DNA from: Veillonella criceti
GTDB lineage: Bacteria; Bacillota; Negativicutes; Veillonellales; Veillonellaceae
Direction of reading: 5' to 3'
NCBI RefSeq assembly: GCF_900460315.1
Contig: NZ_UHIO01000001.1
Location: 1,517,501 to 1,581,500, forward strand
DNA: 64,000 nucleotides
Part shown: positions 25,792 to 34,453 of the stretch, piece after piece
Numbering within the stretch: the first letter of the stretch is position 1
Layout of the letters: each line of letters opens with the position of its first letter
Position numbers and translations under genes: made by a program
The notes under the pieces: generated by a model
The model's input: only the letters and a program-made list of their open reading frames with translations
Told to the model about the DNA's origin: nothing
Database searches by the model: none

Positions 25792-27135
25792 TTAGTTCAT
25801 AAGGCCATAGAACATAGCTGCTACTGTAATTAAGCCAACGATAATAACAAAGTAGTTAGAAACACTTTGATATTTTTTCATTTTTTCTACCTTACGTACA
25901 GCTACCATAGGCATAAGTAATAAAATGAAAGCTACTGCTGGGCCACTTAGTGTTTCAATAATCCCTAAAATACTTGGGTTTAAGTAAGCAATTAAAGAAC
26001 AAGTAATCATCATGAATAACAAGATAATACGGTCAATTGTTTTTTCATTGAAGGATTTCTTATTTACTTTACCTAAGTCAATAATAATATCGCGTAAGCC
26101 TTCATAGGCTCCTACATAGTGACCTAGGAAAGATTTTGTAATCGCTACAAAAGCAATAATTGGAGCAAACCATGCAATAAATGGAGTATCGAAATGATTT
26201 GCTAAATAAGAAAGAATAGAGATATTTTGATCTTTAGCCGATTGTAAGTCAGCTGGCGATAAACTAAATACACAGCTATATACAAAGAACATTACAACTA
26301 CAAACATTAATAAAACAGCATACCGTTGAATATCACGAGTTTTCTTATCAACTTGATCATCACCATATTCATGACGTTCTTTCATTACAAACGTAGAAAT
26401 AATAGGGGAATGATTGAAAGAGAATACAAGTACTGGGAATGTCATCCATAATGTCATTAACATCCCCATATTACCGCCTGCTGGCTCAAAAGAAAGAATC
26501 GCTGTATTCCACTGTGGAATTAAATAGATACCAATGAGCAATAATGTAGCGATAAATGGATATACTAAATAACTCATAATGCGTACGATAATATCCTGAC
26601 CCATACGTACAATCGCTAATAAACCTAAAATAACAGCTATCGTAATAATGCCACGATGAATTCCTTCAATCCCCATTTGATGTGTCAATAAGCTGTCAGT
26701 CGTGTTAGTAATTGCTACAGAGTATAATAACAAGATGGTATAAATACTAATAAAATACACGATATTGAAAAGACGAGCTGCCACAGGACCCCAGAATTCT
26801 TCAACGGCACCAATAATACCTTTATCTGGTGAAGACGAAGCCATAACCATACGCGCTAAAGCACGATGCGCATAAAAAGTAACAGGAAAAGCAAATAACG
26901 TAATTAAGATAAGAGGTAAAATACCACCAATCCCTGCATTAATTGGTAAAAAAAGAACGCCAGCACCAATAGCCGTACCAAATAGACCTAACATCCAAAC
27001 CGTATCTTGCTTGTTCCATTTGCTAGCATCCAAAATTGGGGTACTCACACCTACTTGTGTTAGTGTTTCTTCTTGTACAGGAATCTCACCTTGTACCGGT
27101 ATGTCCTTTTGGACCATTGTTTGTTCATTCAACAT
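25792..27135 (-). CDS. Serine/threonine-type amino acid permease, SdaC/HAAAP family
   Basis: About 447 aa with 11 hydrophobic spans. The first span region LGLFGTAIGAGVLFLPINAGIGGI and the HRALARMVMASSSPDKGI loop are hallmarks of SdaC/TdcC permeases, which take up serine or threonine by proton symport. The hydrophilic N-terminus (about 35 residues) is rich in VQEE/VQGE repeats. I prefer the ATG at 27135, eight bases after AGGAG, over the ATG at 27141, which is too near. Monocistronic, with a promoter at 27236-27264. Confidence 0.9.
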   Translation of the reverse strand: MLNEQTMVQKDIPVQGEIPVQEETLTQVGVSTPILDASKWNKQDTVWMLGLFGTAIGAGVLFLPINAGIGGILPLILITLFAFPVTFYAHRALARMVMASSSPDKGIIGAVEEFWGPVAARLFNIVYFISIYTILLLYSVAITNTTDSLLTHQMGIEGIHRGIITIAVILGLLAIVRMGQDIIVRIMSYLVYPFIATLLLIGIYLIPQWNTAILSFEPAGGNMGMLMTLWMTFPVLVFSFNHSPIISTFVMKERHEYGDDQVDKKTRDIQRYAVLLMFVVVMFFVYSCVFSLSPADLQSAKDQNISILSYLANHFDTPFIAWFAPIIAFVAITKSFLGHYVGAYEGLRDIIIDLGKVNKKSFNEKTIDRIILLFMMITCSLIAYLNPSILGIIETLSGPAVAFILLLMPMVAVRKVEKMKKYQSVSNYFVIIVGLITVAAMFYGLMN

Positions 27136-27235
27136 AACCATTACTCCTTAAAATGTAACCTCATAAAAAACACGCATACCCTTTCCTAAATATAAGCCCC
27201 CAAAAATCCGTTCAGGAAAGACATTTCATATACGT

Positions 27236-27264
27236 ATGATAGCATGGCATGATTAAAATGACAA
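27236..27264 (-). promoter_or_regulatory. Promoter of the SdaC-like gene
   Basis: Minus strand: TTGTCA (27264-27259), 17-base spacer, TATCAT (27241-27236). The rest of the gap 27265-27624 is very AT-rich and I see no gene in it. Confidence 0.6.
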
Positions 27265-27624
27265 CTAATCATCATGATTGTATCGCATAGAGTGTACATT
27301 CACCGTGTTCAATTATCTATAGAGTAATGTTTTCTATTAAATATAAAGAAATAATAAAATAAAAATAAATAATTATATGCTTTTAAAGTGTATTAAAATT
27401 TAAATATTTTAAATTTCTTTGTTTTAATATAAATTTCTCATTTTTTTAATAAAATAAGGTATAATATCCACCCCAAAAAGATACTTTAAAATTAAACGCT
27501 ATGTTGAAAAAATACCTATATTTTCTTGAAAAAAATAGGCAAAAAGTTACCCATTTTTCGCTGACCTTAGCCATGTATGCTTATTTAATATAACGTATAT
27601 AGTATTTGGGAATTACTTTCAAAT

Positions 27625-27657
27625 AAAAAAACCACAAGACCTCATGGCCTTATGGTT
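27625..27657 (-). terminator. Terminator of tRNA-Arg
   Basis: On the minus strand AACCATAAG pairs with CTTGTGGTT, followed by seven U, 13 bases after the tRNA 3' end. Confidence 0.88.
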
Positions 27658-27669
27658 ACTGAATTTTTA

Positions 27670-27746
27670 TGGTGCGCCTAGGCGGAATCGAACCACCGAC
27701 ACGCAGTTTAGGAAACTGCTGCTCTATCCTACTGAGCTATAGACGC
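27670..27746 (-). tRNA. tRNA-Arg (anticodon CCU)
   Basis: 77 bases with encoded CCA. The acceptor stem GCGTCTA pairs with TAGGCGC (one G-U), the D arm has AGCTCAGTAGGATAGAGC, the anticodon stem GCAGT/ACTGC holds the loop TTCCTAA with anticodon CCU, and the T arm is GGTGGTTCGATTCCGCC. It reads the rare AGG codon. It has its own promoter and terminator. Confidence 0.97.
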
Positions 27747-27817
27747 ATGTATAACATACCATGCACTTTAGAAAGCCACCATTACTTCCTCTATACTAAG
27801 TACGCATGTATGTATAT

Positions 27818-27846
27818 ATTATAAACGGAATGCTCACATATCGCAA
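27818..27846 (-). promoter_or_regulatory. Promoter of tRNA-Arg
   Basis: Minus strand: TTGCGA (27846-27841), 17-base spacer, TATAAT (27823-27818). The DnaA-box cluster lies immediately upstream. Confidence 0.75.
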
Positions 27847-27850
27847 TATC

Positions 27851-27988
27851 AGTGGATATATCCTCTATTCACAAAAACTTATACACAGAGTTATCCACTA
27901 ATTTATTCACTTATCCACCTTTTTACATAACTTACACACAAGCTATACACAATATATCCACAGAATTTTGTGTATATTCTGTGGATAT
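27851..27988. promoter_or_regulatory. Dense cluster of DnaA-box-like 9-mers
   Basis: About eleven matches or near matches to TTATCCACA, on either strand, in 138 bases. Examples are AGTGGATAT 27851, CTATTCACA 27865, TTATACACA 27879, TTATCCACT 27891, TTATTCACT 27903, TTATCCACC 27911, TTACACACA 27932, CTATACACA 27943, ATATCCACA 27954, TGTGTATAT 27969 and TGTGGATAT 27980. The density equals that of the gaps flanking dnaA, but it sits about 17 kb away, between a 105-aa hypothetical gene and the tRNA-Arg promoter. Confidence 0.75.
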
Positions 27989-28062
27989 ATTCGTAAATAT
28001 GTATCAAGTTTTAATCTATCCCCGTGTATAACGTGTTTCAAGTAAAGCTAACCACAACGTTT

Positions 28063-28380
28063 TTATTCGGGAAAATACATAGTGTCATCAATTTCAATAG
28101 GACGGCTCCAATCAACTTGTACGTCCGTACGACCCCACATAACAGTTAAAGCAAGTTTCAAGTCAGCTAATGAGGCTAAGGGATCAACTGTAACTGTTTC
28201 ATAAGTGTCTAAACCTGTAGCCTTTTCTATGGTTTGAGGCGTATGTAAATACTCCCAAACTTTTTGTTGCCATTCTTCGGCAGGTAATACGACAGTTACC
28301 TCATGATTTACCTTGTTATATCCGATATATCCTTTTTCATCCACCCCATAATGGATGGCATAGTATGCTATGTCACTCAT
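28063..28380 (-). CDS. Hypothetical protein, 105 aa
   Basis: A small, acidic, soluble protein with AAAGGAGCAAGTACA ahead of its ATG, so very likely translated. It is rich in tryptophan (four, including EEWQQKVWEYL and VMWGRTDVQVDW) and tyrosine, with no cysteine, signal peptide or membrane span. I do not recognise a family. It is a separate transcription unit from the RND pump (147-base gap), and its 3' end runs into the DnaA-box cluster; a functional link is not shown. Confidence 0.75.
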   Translation of the reverse strand: MSDIAYYAIHYGVDEKGYIGYNKVNHEVTVVLPAEEWQQKVWEYLHTPQTIEKATGLDTYETVTVDPLASLADLKLALTVMWGRTDVQVDWSRPIEIDDTMYFPE

Positions 28381-28526
28381 TGTACTTGCTCCTTTACATT
28401 ATTATTGGCACTTACTCTTTTCCTATTTAACCACATCTAGACCTATCTATGCAATGCTATTTGATTAAATTTTATCGTATTAATCGTAAAATTACCAGTA
28501 AAAATTCACAATTATGAATAAATGCA

Positions 28527-31500
28527 TTACTTAGGTTCCGCCTTATAATACACCGCATACATAATTGGCAGCACAATTAAGGTTAGAATAGTTGCCACTA
28601 ATAAACCACCACTGAACGCGATAGCCATAGGTGACCAGAAAGCACTACTCATTAATGGCACCATCCCTAAAATAGCCGCTAAGGCTGTTAGCATAATAGG
28701 TCTAAATCGCAAGATAGTTGAACTAATAATCGCTTCATAAGTACTTTGTCCTTCACGACGATGTAATTCAATCTGGTCAATCAAGATAATCGAGTTACGG
28801 ATAATCATCCCACTTAAGGAAATCACACCTAATACAACCATAAAGCCCATTGGCGTATTAGTTAAGAGCATTGTTAATACAACCCCAATTAGACCAAGTG
28901 GAGCCGTTAATAATGCCATTAACATAAGTGGAATCTTTTTCAATTGGAACATTAAAATCGTCATAATTAAACAAAGCATAATAGGCATTGGCGCTTTTAA
29001 ATTATCCATAGCAATATTACTACGTTCTGCGGAACCGTCTACCTCAATGGTATAACCAGCTGGTAATGTTTCACGAACCGTATCTAATTTCTTATTTAAA
29101 TCATTAGCCAATGAATTGGCCATAACTGTAGGTGGTACATTGCCATGAACGGTAATGGTCGGTTCCATATTACGACGCCAAATAATTCCATCTTCATTGC
29201 CTAAGGAAATCGTTGCAATCTGACTTAATGGCACATAGGCGCCTGAACCTGTTTGAATAGGAATATTCTGTAACACACTCATATTATGTTCTTCATTGCC
29301 ACTCAATTTAAATTTCATTGGAATCGTCTGATTGCCTACATAATATTGTCCTACGGTTACACCTGAAATTTTACCTTGCAAATCAGTAGCTACTGAATAA
29401 CTATCAACCCCCATCAAACGTGCTTTAGCCGGATCTATTTGCACTTGAATGGTTGGTGTATTATCTGGCCAATCTTCAGAAATATCCGTTATATCTGAAT
29501 ACGTTTTAAATACATCCTTAACTTCATTAGCTATTTCTTTTACTTTTACCGTATCTGGCCCTGAAACACGGAACATAATTGGATATTTAGAAGGTGGTCC
29601 TGTTTGTAAAAACGTCATATTAATTAAAGCTGAAGGAAAGGTATCATTCAAAGTTTCTTGTAATTCTGTATATAACTCATTTCTATCTTCTAATGAATTA
29701 GCTACAATCACATATTGCATAAAATTATTACGCTCTACTTCAGGATCTAACGTAAGAATAAAACGTGGGGCCCCTTCACCAATATGTGCTGAATAATGAT
29801 TAATTCGTTTATCACCACTCAATAAGGAGTCTAACGTTTCAGCTTGTTCTTTAGTATATTGTAAGGAAGCACTTTGAGGAAACTGCACTGACACCATAAT
29901 TTCAGGCCGTGTAGAAGCTGGGAAAAATTCAACTTTAATTAAAGGCACACTAATTAAAGATACAACAAATAAAACGACTGTTGTAATTAAAACAATTTTA
30001 CGATGCCCCATAGCCCAATGTAGAAACTTTTCAAAGCGTTGTAAAAAAGCTTTTTGTACGCGTACGGCTTTAGTTTCTGCATGATTTTCTTTAATGCGTA
30101 TTAAGCGACTCCCCAAAACAGGACTGACCAAGACCGACGCAAACCAAGATAATAACAATGCCATCGCTACTACAATAAATAAGGAATGGGTAAATTCAGC
30201 GACTGAACCTTCCGATAAAAAGATTGGTAAAAATCCTGCACAAGTAATCAACGTGCCACTAAGCATTGGAAAGGCTGTTGATGTATAAGCAAAGGTAGCT
30301 GCTGAATGCGTATCTAAGCCTTCTTCCATCTTAAGCGTCATCATTTCTACAACGATAATCGCATCGTCTACGAGAAGACCTAAGGAAATAATCAAAGCCC
30401 CTAAACTAACTTTATGTAAATCAAGACCATCAGCATACATCCCTACAAACGTAGTGGCTACAACTACAGGAATCGTTAAGGCTACCACAAGGCCACTGCG
30501 TACACCTAAAGAAATAAAACTTACCACTAATACAATCGCTATCGCTTCAAATAGTGAACGCGTAAATTCACTAATCGACTCATCTACGACTTTTGGCTGA
30601 TTTGATACTTGATCAATCTGTAAGCCAACTGGTAATTCTCCTTGATACGAATCAAGTTTAGCCTGTAAAGCTTTACCAAATTCAATATTATTAGCCCCTG
30701 GATCCATTGATACAGCAATACCAATAGCTGGTTTACCATTAAAATAAAATAATGGACTTTCTGGTTCCCCATAATCGAGACGAACCGTAGCCATATCCCC
30801 TAAACGAAGCGTTTGCCCGTTTACCTGTAGTGGCATTTCACGAACAGACTCAACACTGTCAAAGAGGCCATTCACACGAAGATATACATTATTGGTATCC
30901 GTATCAATCATGCCGGCTGGTGCCATCGAACTTTGCTGTTTTAATGCATTTAAAATGGATTCACTACTTATATGATACGATGCCAACTTATCTTTATCCA
31001 TTTCTACATATAAAGTTTGTTGTTGAACCCCTTTTAAATCAATACGTTTAACATTAGGGACTGTTAATAATACACGCTTAATTTGTTCGGCATAGGCACG
31101 TTTTTCTTCATAGGAATAATCTTCCCCTGTTAGCGCATAAATCGTACCATACACATCATCAAAACGGTCATTAATAATTGGTCCCTGTACACCAGATGGC
31201 AATTTTGGCCATTCATCATTCACCATATGACGCACTTCTGTCCAAGCAGCTCGTACTTGTTCATCAGGTAAATTTTCTTTTAAATTAATATAAATAACTG
31301 TTTTGCTACCATCAGTAAAACTTTTTGTATAATCAAGACCTGGTAAATCACGGATTTTTTCTTCCAATTTATCCGTTACTTGCTCCGACATTTGGGCTGG
31401 CGAGGCCCCTGGCCAAGTAGCAGCCACAACCATGGTACGAATGGTAAAATTAGGATCTTCCATGCGACCAATTTTCATAAACGAAAACGTACCTATCGCA

Positions 31501-31574
31501 AAGAGCATAGCAATAAAGAAATAGATAATCGATTTATGTCGTAAAGCCCAATCAGCTAAATTAAAATTACTCAT
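28527..31574 (-). CDS. RND efflux transporter permease, AcrB/MexB-type
   Basis: Inner-membrane proton-driven drug/solute exporter, 1015 aa. It has 12 spans in two repeats with large periplasmic loops. The proton-relay aspartates are visible in SLGLLVDDAIIVVEMM (about residues 390-405), and repeat two carries ISLSGMIIRNSIILIDQIELH. It is a hydrophobe/amphiphile-type member. The start overlaps the adaptor stop by four bases (ATGA). No TolC-type outer-membrane channel gene is adjacent, so one is presumably elsewhere. Its presence implies an outer membrane. Confidence 0.95.
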   Translation of the reverse strand: MSNFNLADWALRHKSIIYFFIAMLFAIGTFSFMKIGRMEDPNFTIRTMVVAATWPGASPAQMSEQVTDKLEEKIRDLPGLDYTKSFTDGSKTVIYINLKENLPDEQVRAAWTEVRHMVNDEWPKLPSGVQGPIINDRFDDVYGTIYALTGEDYSYEEKRAYAEQIKRVLLTVPNVKRIDLKGVQQQTLYVEMDKDKLASYHISSESILNALKQQSSMAPAGMIDTDTNNVYLRVNGLFDSVESVREMPLQVNGQTLRLGDMATVRLDYGEPESPLFYFNGKPAIGIAVSMDPGANNIEFGKALQAKLDSYQGELPVGLQIDQVSNQPKVVDESISEFTRSLFEAIAIVLVVSFISLGVRSGLVVALTIPVVVATTFVGMYADGLDLHKVSLGALIISLGLLVDDAIIVVEMMTLKMEEGLDTHSAATFAYTSTAFPMLSGTLITCAGFLPIFLSEGSVAEFTHSLFIVVAMALLLSWFASVLVSPVLGSRLIRIKENHAETKAVRVQKAFLQRFEKFLHWAMGHRKIVLITTVVLFVVSLISVPLIKVEFFPASTRPEIMVSVQFPQSASLQYTKEQAETLDSLLSGDKRINHYSAHIGEGAPRFILTLDPEVERNNFMQYVIVANSLEDRNELYTELQETLNDTFPSALINMTFLQTGPPSKYPIMFRVSGPDTVKVKEIANEVKDVFKTYSDITDISEDWPDNTPTIQVQIDPAKARLMGVDSYSVATDLQGKISGVTVGQYYVGNQTIPMKFKLSGNEEHNMSVLQNIPIQTGSGAYVPLSQIATISLGNEDGIIWRRNMEPTITVHGNVPPTVMANSLANDLNKKLDTVRETLPAGYTIEVDGSAERSNIAMDNLKAPMPIMLCLIMTILMFQLKKIPLMLMALLTAPLGLIGVVLTMLLTNTPMGFMVVLGVISLSGMIIRNSIILIDQIELHRREGQSTYEAIISSTILRFRPIMLTALAAILGMVPLMSSAFWSPMAIAFSGGLLVATILTLIVLPIMYAVYYKAEPK

Positions 31575-32662
31575 ACTCGTACCTTAGCCCCTTCTTCTAA
31601 TTTATCAGTACCAGCTGTTACAATACGATCACCAGACTGTAAGCCAGAAGTTACCTGCACACTATTCGCTCCCATAGGGCCTAAGGTAACAGATATTAAT
31701 TTAACAGTATGTTCTTTAGTTACTACATACACTTGCCCTTTACCATTCTGTTTAGGGTCACGAGTACCTACTAAGGCAGTCAAAGGAACTTCTATAGCTT
31801 GTCCATTAGATTGATTAAAAGCTACATTGGCCGTCATTCCTAGCTGCAATTGCGTTGGTCGATTTGACAAAGCAACTTTTACAGTATATGTACGTGCTGT
31901 TGCATCAGGCACTGGTGAAATTTCACGAATAATCCCCTTAGTTATTACATTTGGCAAAGCCCAATACGTTACATTTGCTTCGGTACCTACTTGTACGGAC
32001 GCCATCATCTGTTCTGGCAAGGAAATCACCGCTTCAGGTTCATCACCTACAGCAATCATACCAACCGTTTGACCGGCACCTACCACTTGCCCTACTTCAA
32101 TCGTACTCGCTGTAATAATCCCATCAGCTGGTGCAACAAGTTGCGTATAATTTTGCTGGTTTTCACTCGTCTGTACATTAGCTTGTGCTTGTGCCAATTG
32201 AGCTGCCGCTACTTTATACGAATTTTCCATCTGATCTAATTGTAATTGACTCACTGCTTCCTGTGCATAGAGTACACGATATCGTTCTACATTCGTCGCC
32301 GCTAATTCATATTGAGATTGAGCCGCTGCTAAGGCGCCTTGTGCATTCTGCAATTGACTACTCGTATCACCTTGATTTAACACAGCCAATATTTGGCCAG
32401 CACTCACTCTATCGCCTACATTAAAATTCTTTTGAATAACACGTCCACCAATTTGAAAGGATAAAGCTGTTTCATAACGGTTTTTTATAGTACCTGATAA
32501 GCTATTTTCATTGCTAGCCGATTCTTTACCGACTACCATCGTTTTAACCAGTGGTGCTTGTTCCTTTGTTTTAGAATCACTACCACAACCACTAATAAAA
32601 GCTAAACAGCTTATCATTAATACACAAAAAATCATATGTTTACTTCTAAGGGAAGACCACAT
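31571..32662 (-). CDS. RND efflux periplasmic adaptor (membrane fusion) lipoprotein
   Basis: 363 aa. The signal peptide ends with lipobox ISGC (cysteine about residue 26), so it is lipid-anchored in the inner membrane. Then come the barrel-sandwich (lipoyl) half, a helical hairpin at about residues 105-170 (alanine/glutamine-rich: AQGALAAAQSQYELAATNVE), the second lipoyl half VAPADGIITAS, and the beta-barrel domain. It bridges the RND permease to an outer-membrane channel. AAGGAGG lies ahead of the start. Confidence 0.93.
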   Translation of the reverse strand: MWSSLRSKHMIFCVLMISCLAFISGCGSDSKTKEQAPLVKTMVVGKESASNENSLSGTIKNRYETALSFQIGGRVIQKNFNVGDRVSAGQILAVLNQGDTSSQLQNAQGALAAAQSQYELAATNVERYRVLYAQEAVSQLQLDQMENSYKVAAAQLAQAQANVQTSENQQNYTQLVAPADGIITASTIEVGQVVGAGQTVGMIAVGDEPEAVISLPEQMMASVQVGTEANVTYWALPNVITKGIIREISPVPDATARTYTVKVALSNRPTQLQLGMTANVAFNQSNGQAIEVPLTALVGTRDPKQNGKGQVYVVTKEHTVKLISVTLGPMGANSVQVTSGLQSGDRIVTAGTDKLEEGAKVRV

Positions 32663-32751
32663 AATAAACCTCCTTATAGAGACTGTATCATTAGAACTTT
32701 AACCAACTTTGCTACTTTTAACTTTATTACTTTTATTATATAATAGACACC

Positions 32752-33741
32752 TTATTTTTCAATGGAAACTAATACTTTTCCATGTAAGCCACCTTTTTTT
32801 ACTTTAATGAAAGCGGTTTCACTAGCCTCTAAAGGATATATACTATCAATAGCTGGTTTATAATCAGATTGTAAAAGAATAGCCAATGTGTCTTGTAATT
32901 GCTCACCATTTGGTGCTACCCACATGAATTCATAAGTTTGCTTTCTTTTTCTAGCCCTTCTACGAACACCATACGATGCAAGAGCTAAAATCCATTGACG
33001 CCACCAACTCAAGCCTAATGATTTAGCAAAATCAGCCGTAGGCATCCCTTTTAAAGTCAGTACTTTACCATTGATTTTAACTAATTGTTGTACTACGTTA
33101 GTAGTATTGCCTCCAACCATATCAACGCCATAATCAACTACCTCTTCAATTTGTATAGCTTCTTTACTTTTATAATCAAATACTCTGTTTGCACCGAGTT
33201 GTAAAATATTAGAGGCTTCTTTCTGATTACCGCTTACATACATTGTTAAGCCTTTGTGTTTACCCAAAAGAACTAACATAGCACCAACAGCACCAGTACC
33301 ACCGGCTATAAATATAGTTTCGCCCTTTTTACATTGCAATTTTTCTAAAATTTGAGCCGCTGTTAATAAAGCTACCGATAAGGTAGCACCATCTTGTTCA
33401 CTCAAATTTTTGGGTAAGAGCGTAATAGCACTGGAAGGAACTGCTATGTATTCAGCTAAGGTCCCTTCCCAAGCCCCCATCACGACGTCACCAATTTCAA
33501 AGTCAGTAACAAGATGACCTTTAGCTACAACTGTGCCTACCATTTCAGCTCCTAGGGTATACGGTAATTGAATTGGCTTTATAATATTAATCGTTCCTTC
33601 TGCAAATAAATTATCCACTGGATTAACACCAACATAGGATACGTTGATAAGAACTTCATGCTCTTTAGGTTCTGGTTTTGCTATATTATTGATTGTAATT
33701 TGAGGTTCTTTTCCTTGTTTAACAATTTGTACGGCTTTCAT
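32752..33741 (-). CDS. Quinone oxidoreductase-like MDR-family NADP-dependent dehydrogenase
   Basis: 329 aa, zinc-independent medium-chain dehydrogenase/reductase. The catalytic domain starts MKAVQIVKQGKEPQITINNIAKPEP and includes VGVNPVDNLF. The Rossmann motif AGGTGAVGAMLVLLG is at about residues 145-159. No structural-zinc cysteine cluster is present. It lies 41 bases after an Rrf2-type regulator on the same strand, so it is probably under that regulator. The substrate is likely a reactive carbonyl or quinone, by family analogy. Confidence 0.87.
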   Translation of the reverse strand: MKAVQIVKQGKEPQITINNIAKPEPKEHEVLINVSYVGVNPVDNLFAEGTINIIKPIQLPYTLGAEMVGTVVAKGHLVTDFEIGDVVMGAWEGTLAEYIAVPSSAITLLPKNLSEQDGATLSVALLTAAQILEKLQCKKGETIFIAGGTGAVGAMLVLLGKHKGLTMYVSGNQKEASNILQLGANRVFDYKSKEAIQIEEVVDYGVDMVGGNTTNVVQQLVKINGKVLTLKGMPTADFAKSLGLSWWRQWILALASYGVRRRARKRKQTYEFMWVAPNGEQLQDTLAILLQSDYKPAIDSIYPLEASETAFIKVKKGGLHGKVLVSIEK

Positions 33742-33782
33742 ATAATCGACTCCTTATTAATCCTTTATTAATCACTTATTTA

Positions 33783-34244
33783 TTACTTAATAACTATATT
33801 TTTTATTATTTCTGGATTATATTGTTCAATATGATTACGCATTCTATGAATCACATCGGCTAATGATGTCTGTTCTAATTTTTCTCTTACTAACTTATTA
33901 CATTCGGCTAACAAATCTTCTAGCGTAGGTCTAATAAACTGACCTACTATACACTGATCATTAGCATTAGTATGGATATCCCAAATATATAGAGTATCCG
34001 TACCTTGTATAGCCTTATAAATTTGCCACAAAGTAAGTTCTGCTTTAGGTACAGCTAACTGAATCCCTACTTTACCTTGCTGACTACAAATAATGTTTTG
34101 TTTTTTTAATAGAGCTAAAATCTTACGAATATAGCTAGCATTTTTATTAACACTTCGACCAATTTGTTCTGACGTTAAATCCTTTGGTCCCTCTGAAATC
34201 ATAATCAACATATGAATAGCTACAGAAAATTTTACATCTAACAT
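33783..34244 (-). CDS. Rrf2-family transcriptional regulator
   Basis: 153 aa. The winged-helix start MLDVKFSVAIHMLIMISEG and the helix LTSEQIGRSVNKNASYIRKILALLKKQNII are typical of Rrf2 proteins. The three closely spaced cysteines that hold an Fe-S cluster in IscR/NsrR are absent; the cysteines are far apart (SQQ-flanked C, DQC, AEC). It therefore looks like a YwnA-type thiol or ligand sensor. It directly precedes the dehydrogenase gene, its probable target. Confidence 0.88.
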   Translation of the reverse strand: MLDVKFSVAIHMLIMISEGPKDLTSEQIGRSVNKNASYIRKILALLKKQNIICSQQGKVGIQLAVPKAELTLWQIYKAIQGTDTLYIWDIHTNANDQCIVGQFIRPTLEDLLAECNKLVREKLEQTSLADVIHRMRNHIEQYNPEIIKNIVIK

Positions 34245-34373
34245 AATAACTCCTTTAACATATTAGATAGCCATTTAAGTATATATATTTCTATCTAACA
34301 CAATACTTGTATCAATATCTAATACAACTATTATATCATAGATTAACTGTAAATCTTTAGACTCATAAAAAAT

Positions 34374-34418
34374 AAAATCCCCATAGCTCATTTTCTTCAA
34401 TGAACTATGAGGATTTTT
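34374..34418 (-). terminator. Terminator of the CBS-domain membrane protein gene
   Basis: AAAATCCTCATAGTTCA pairs with TGAGCTATGGGGATTTT on the minus strand, ending in a U-run. Confidence 0.87.
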
Positions 34419-34453
34419 ATTATATGTGTAATATTTTATAACTACTTTATAAC

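Noticed and set aside
27514-27539. Small hairpin CCTAT-TTTTC/GAAAA-ATAGG in the 27.3-27.6 kb gap
   Set aside because: Weak AT-rich stem with bulges and no nearby gene start or T-run; no support for a function.
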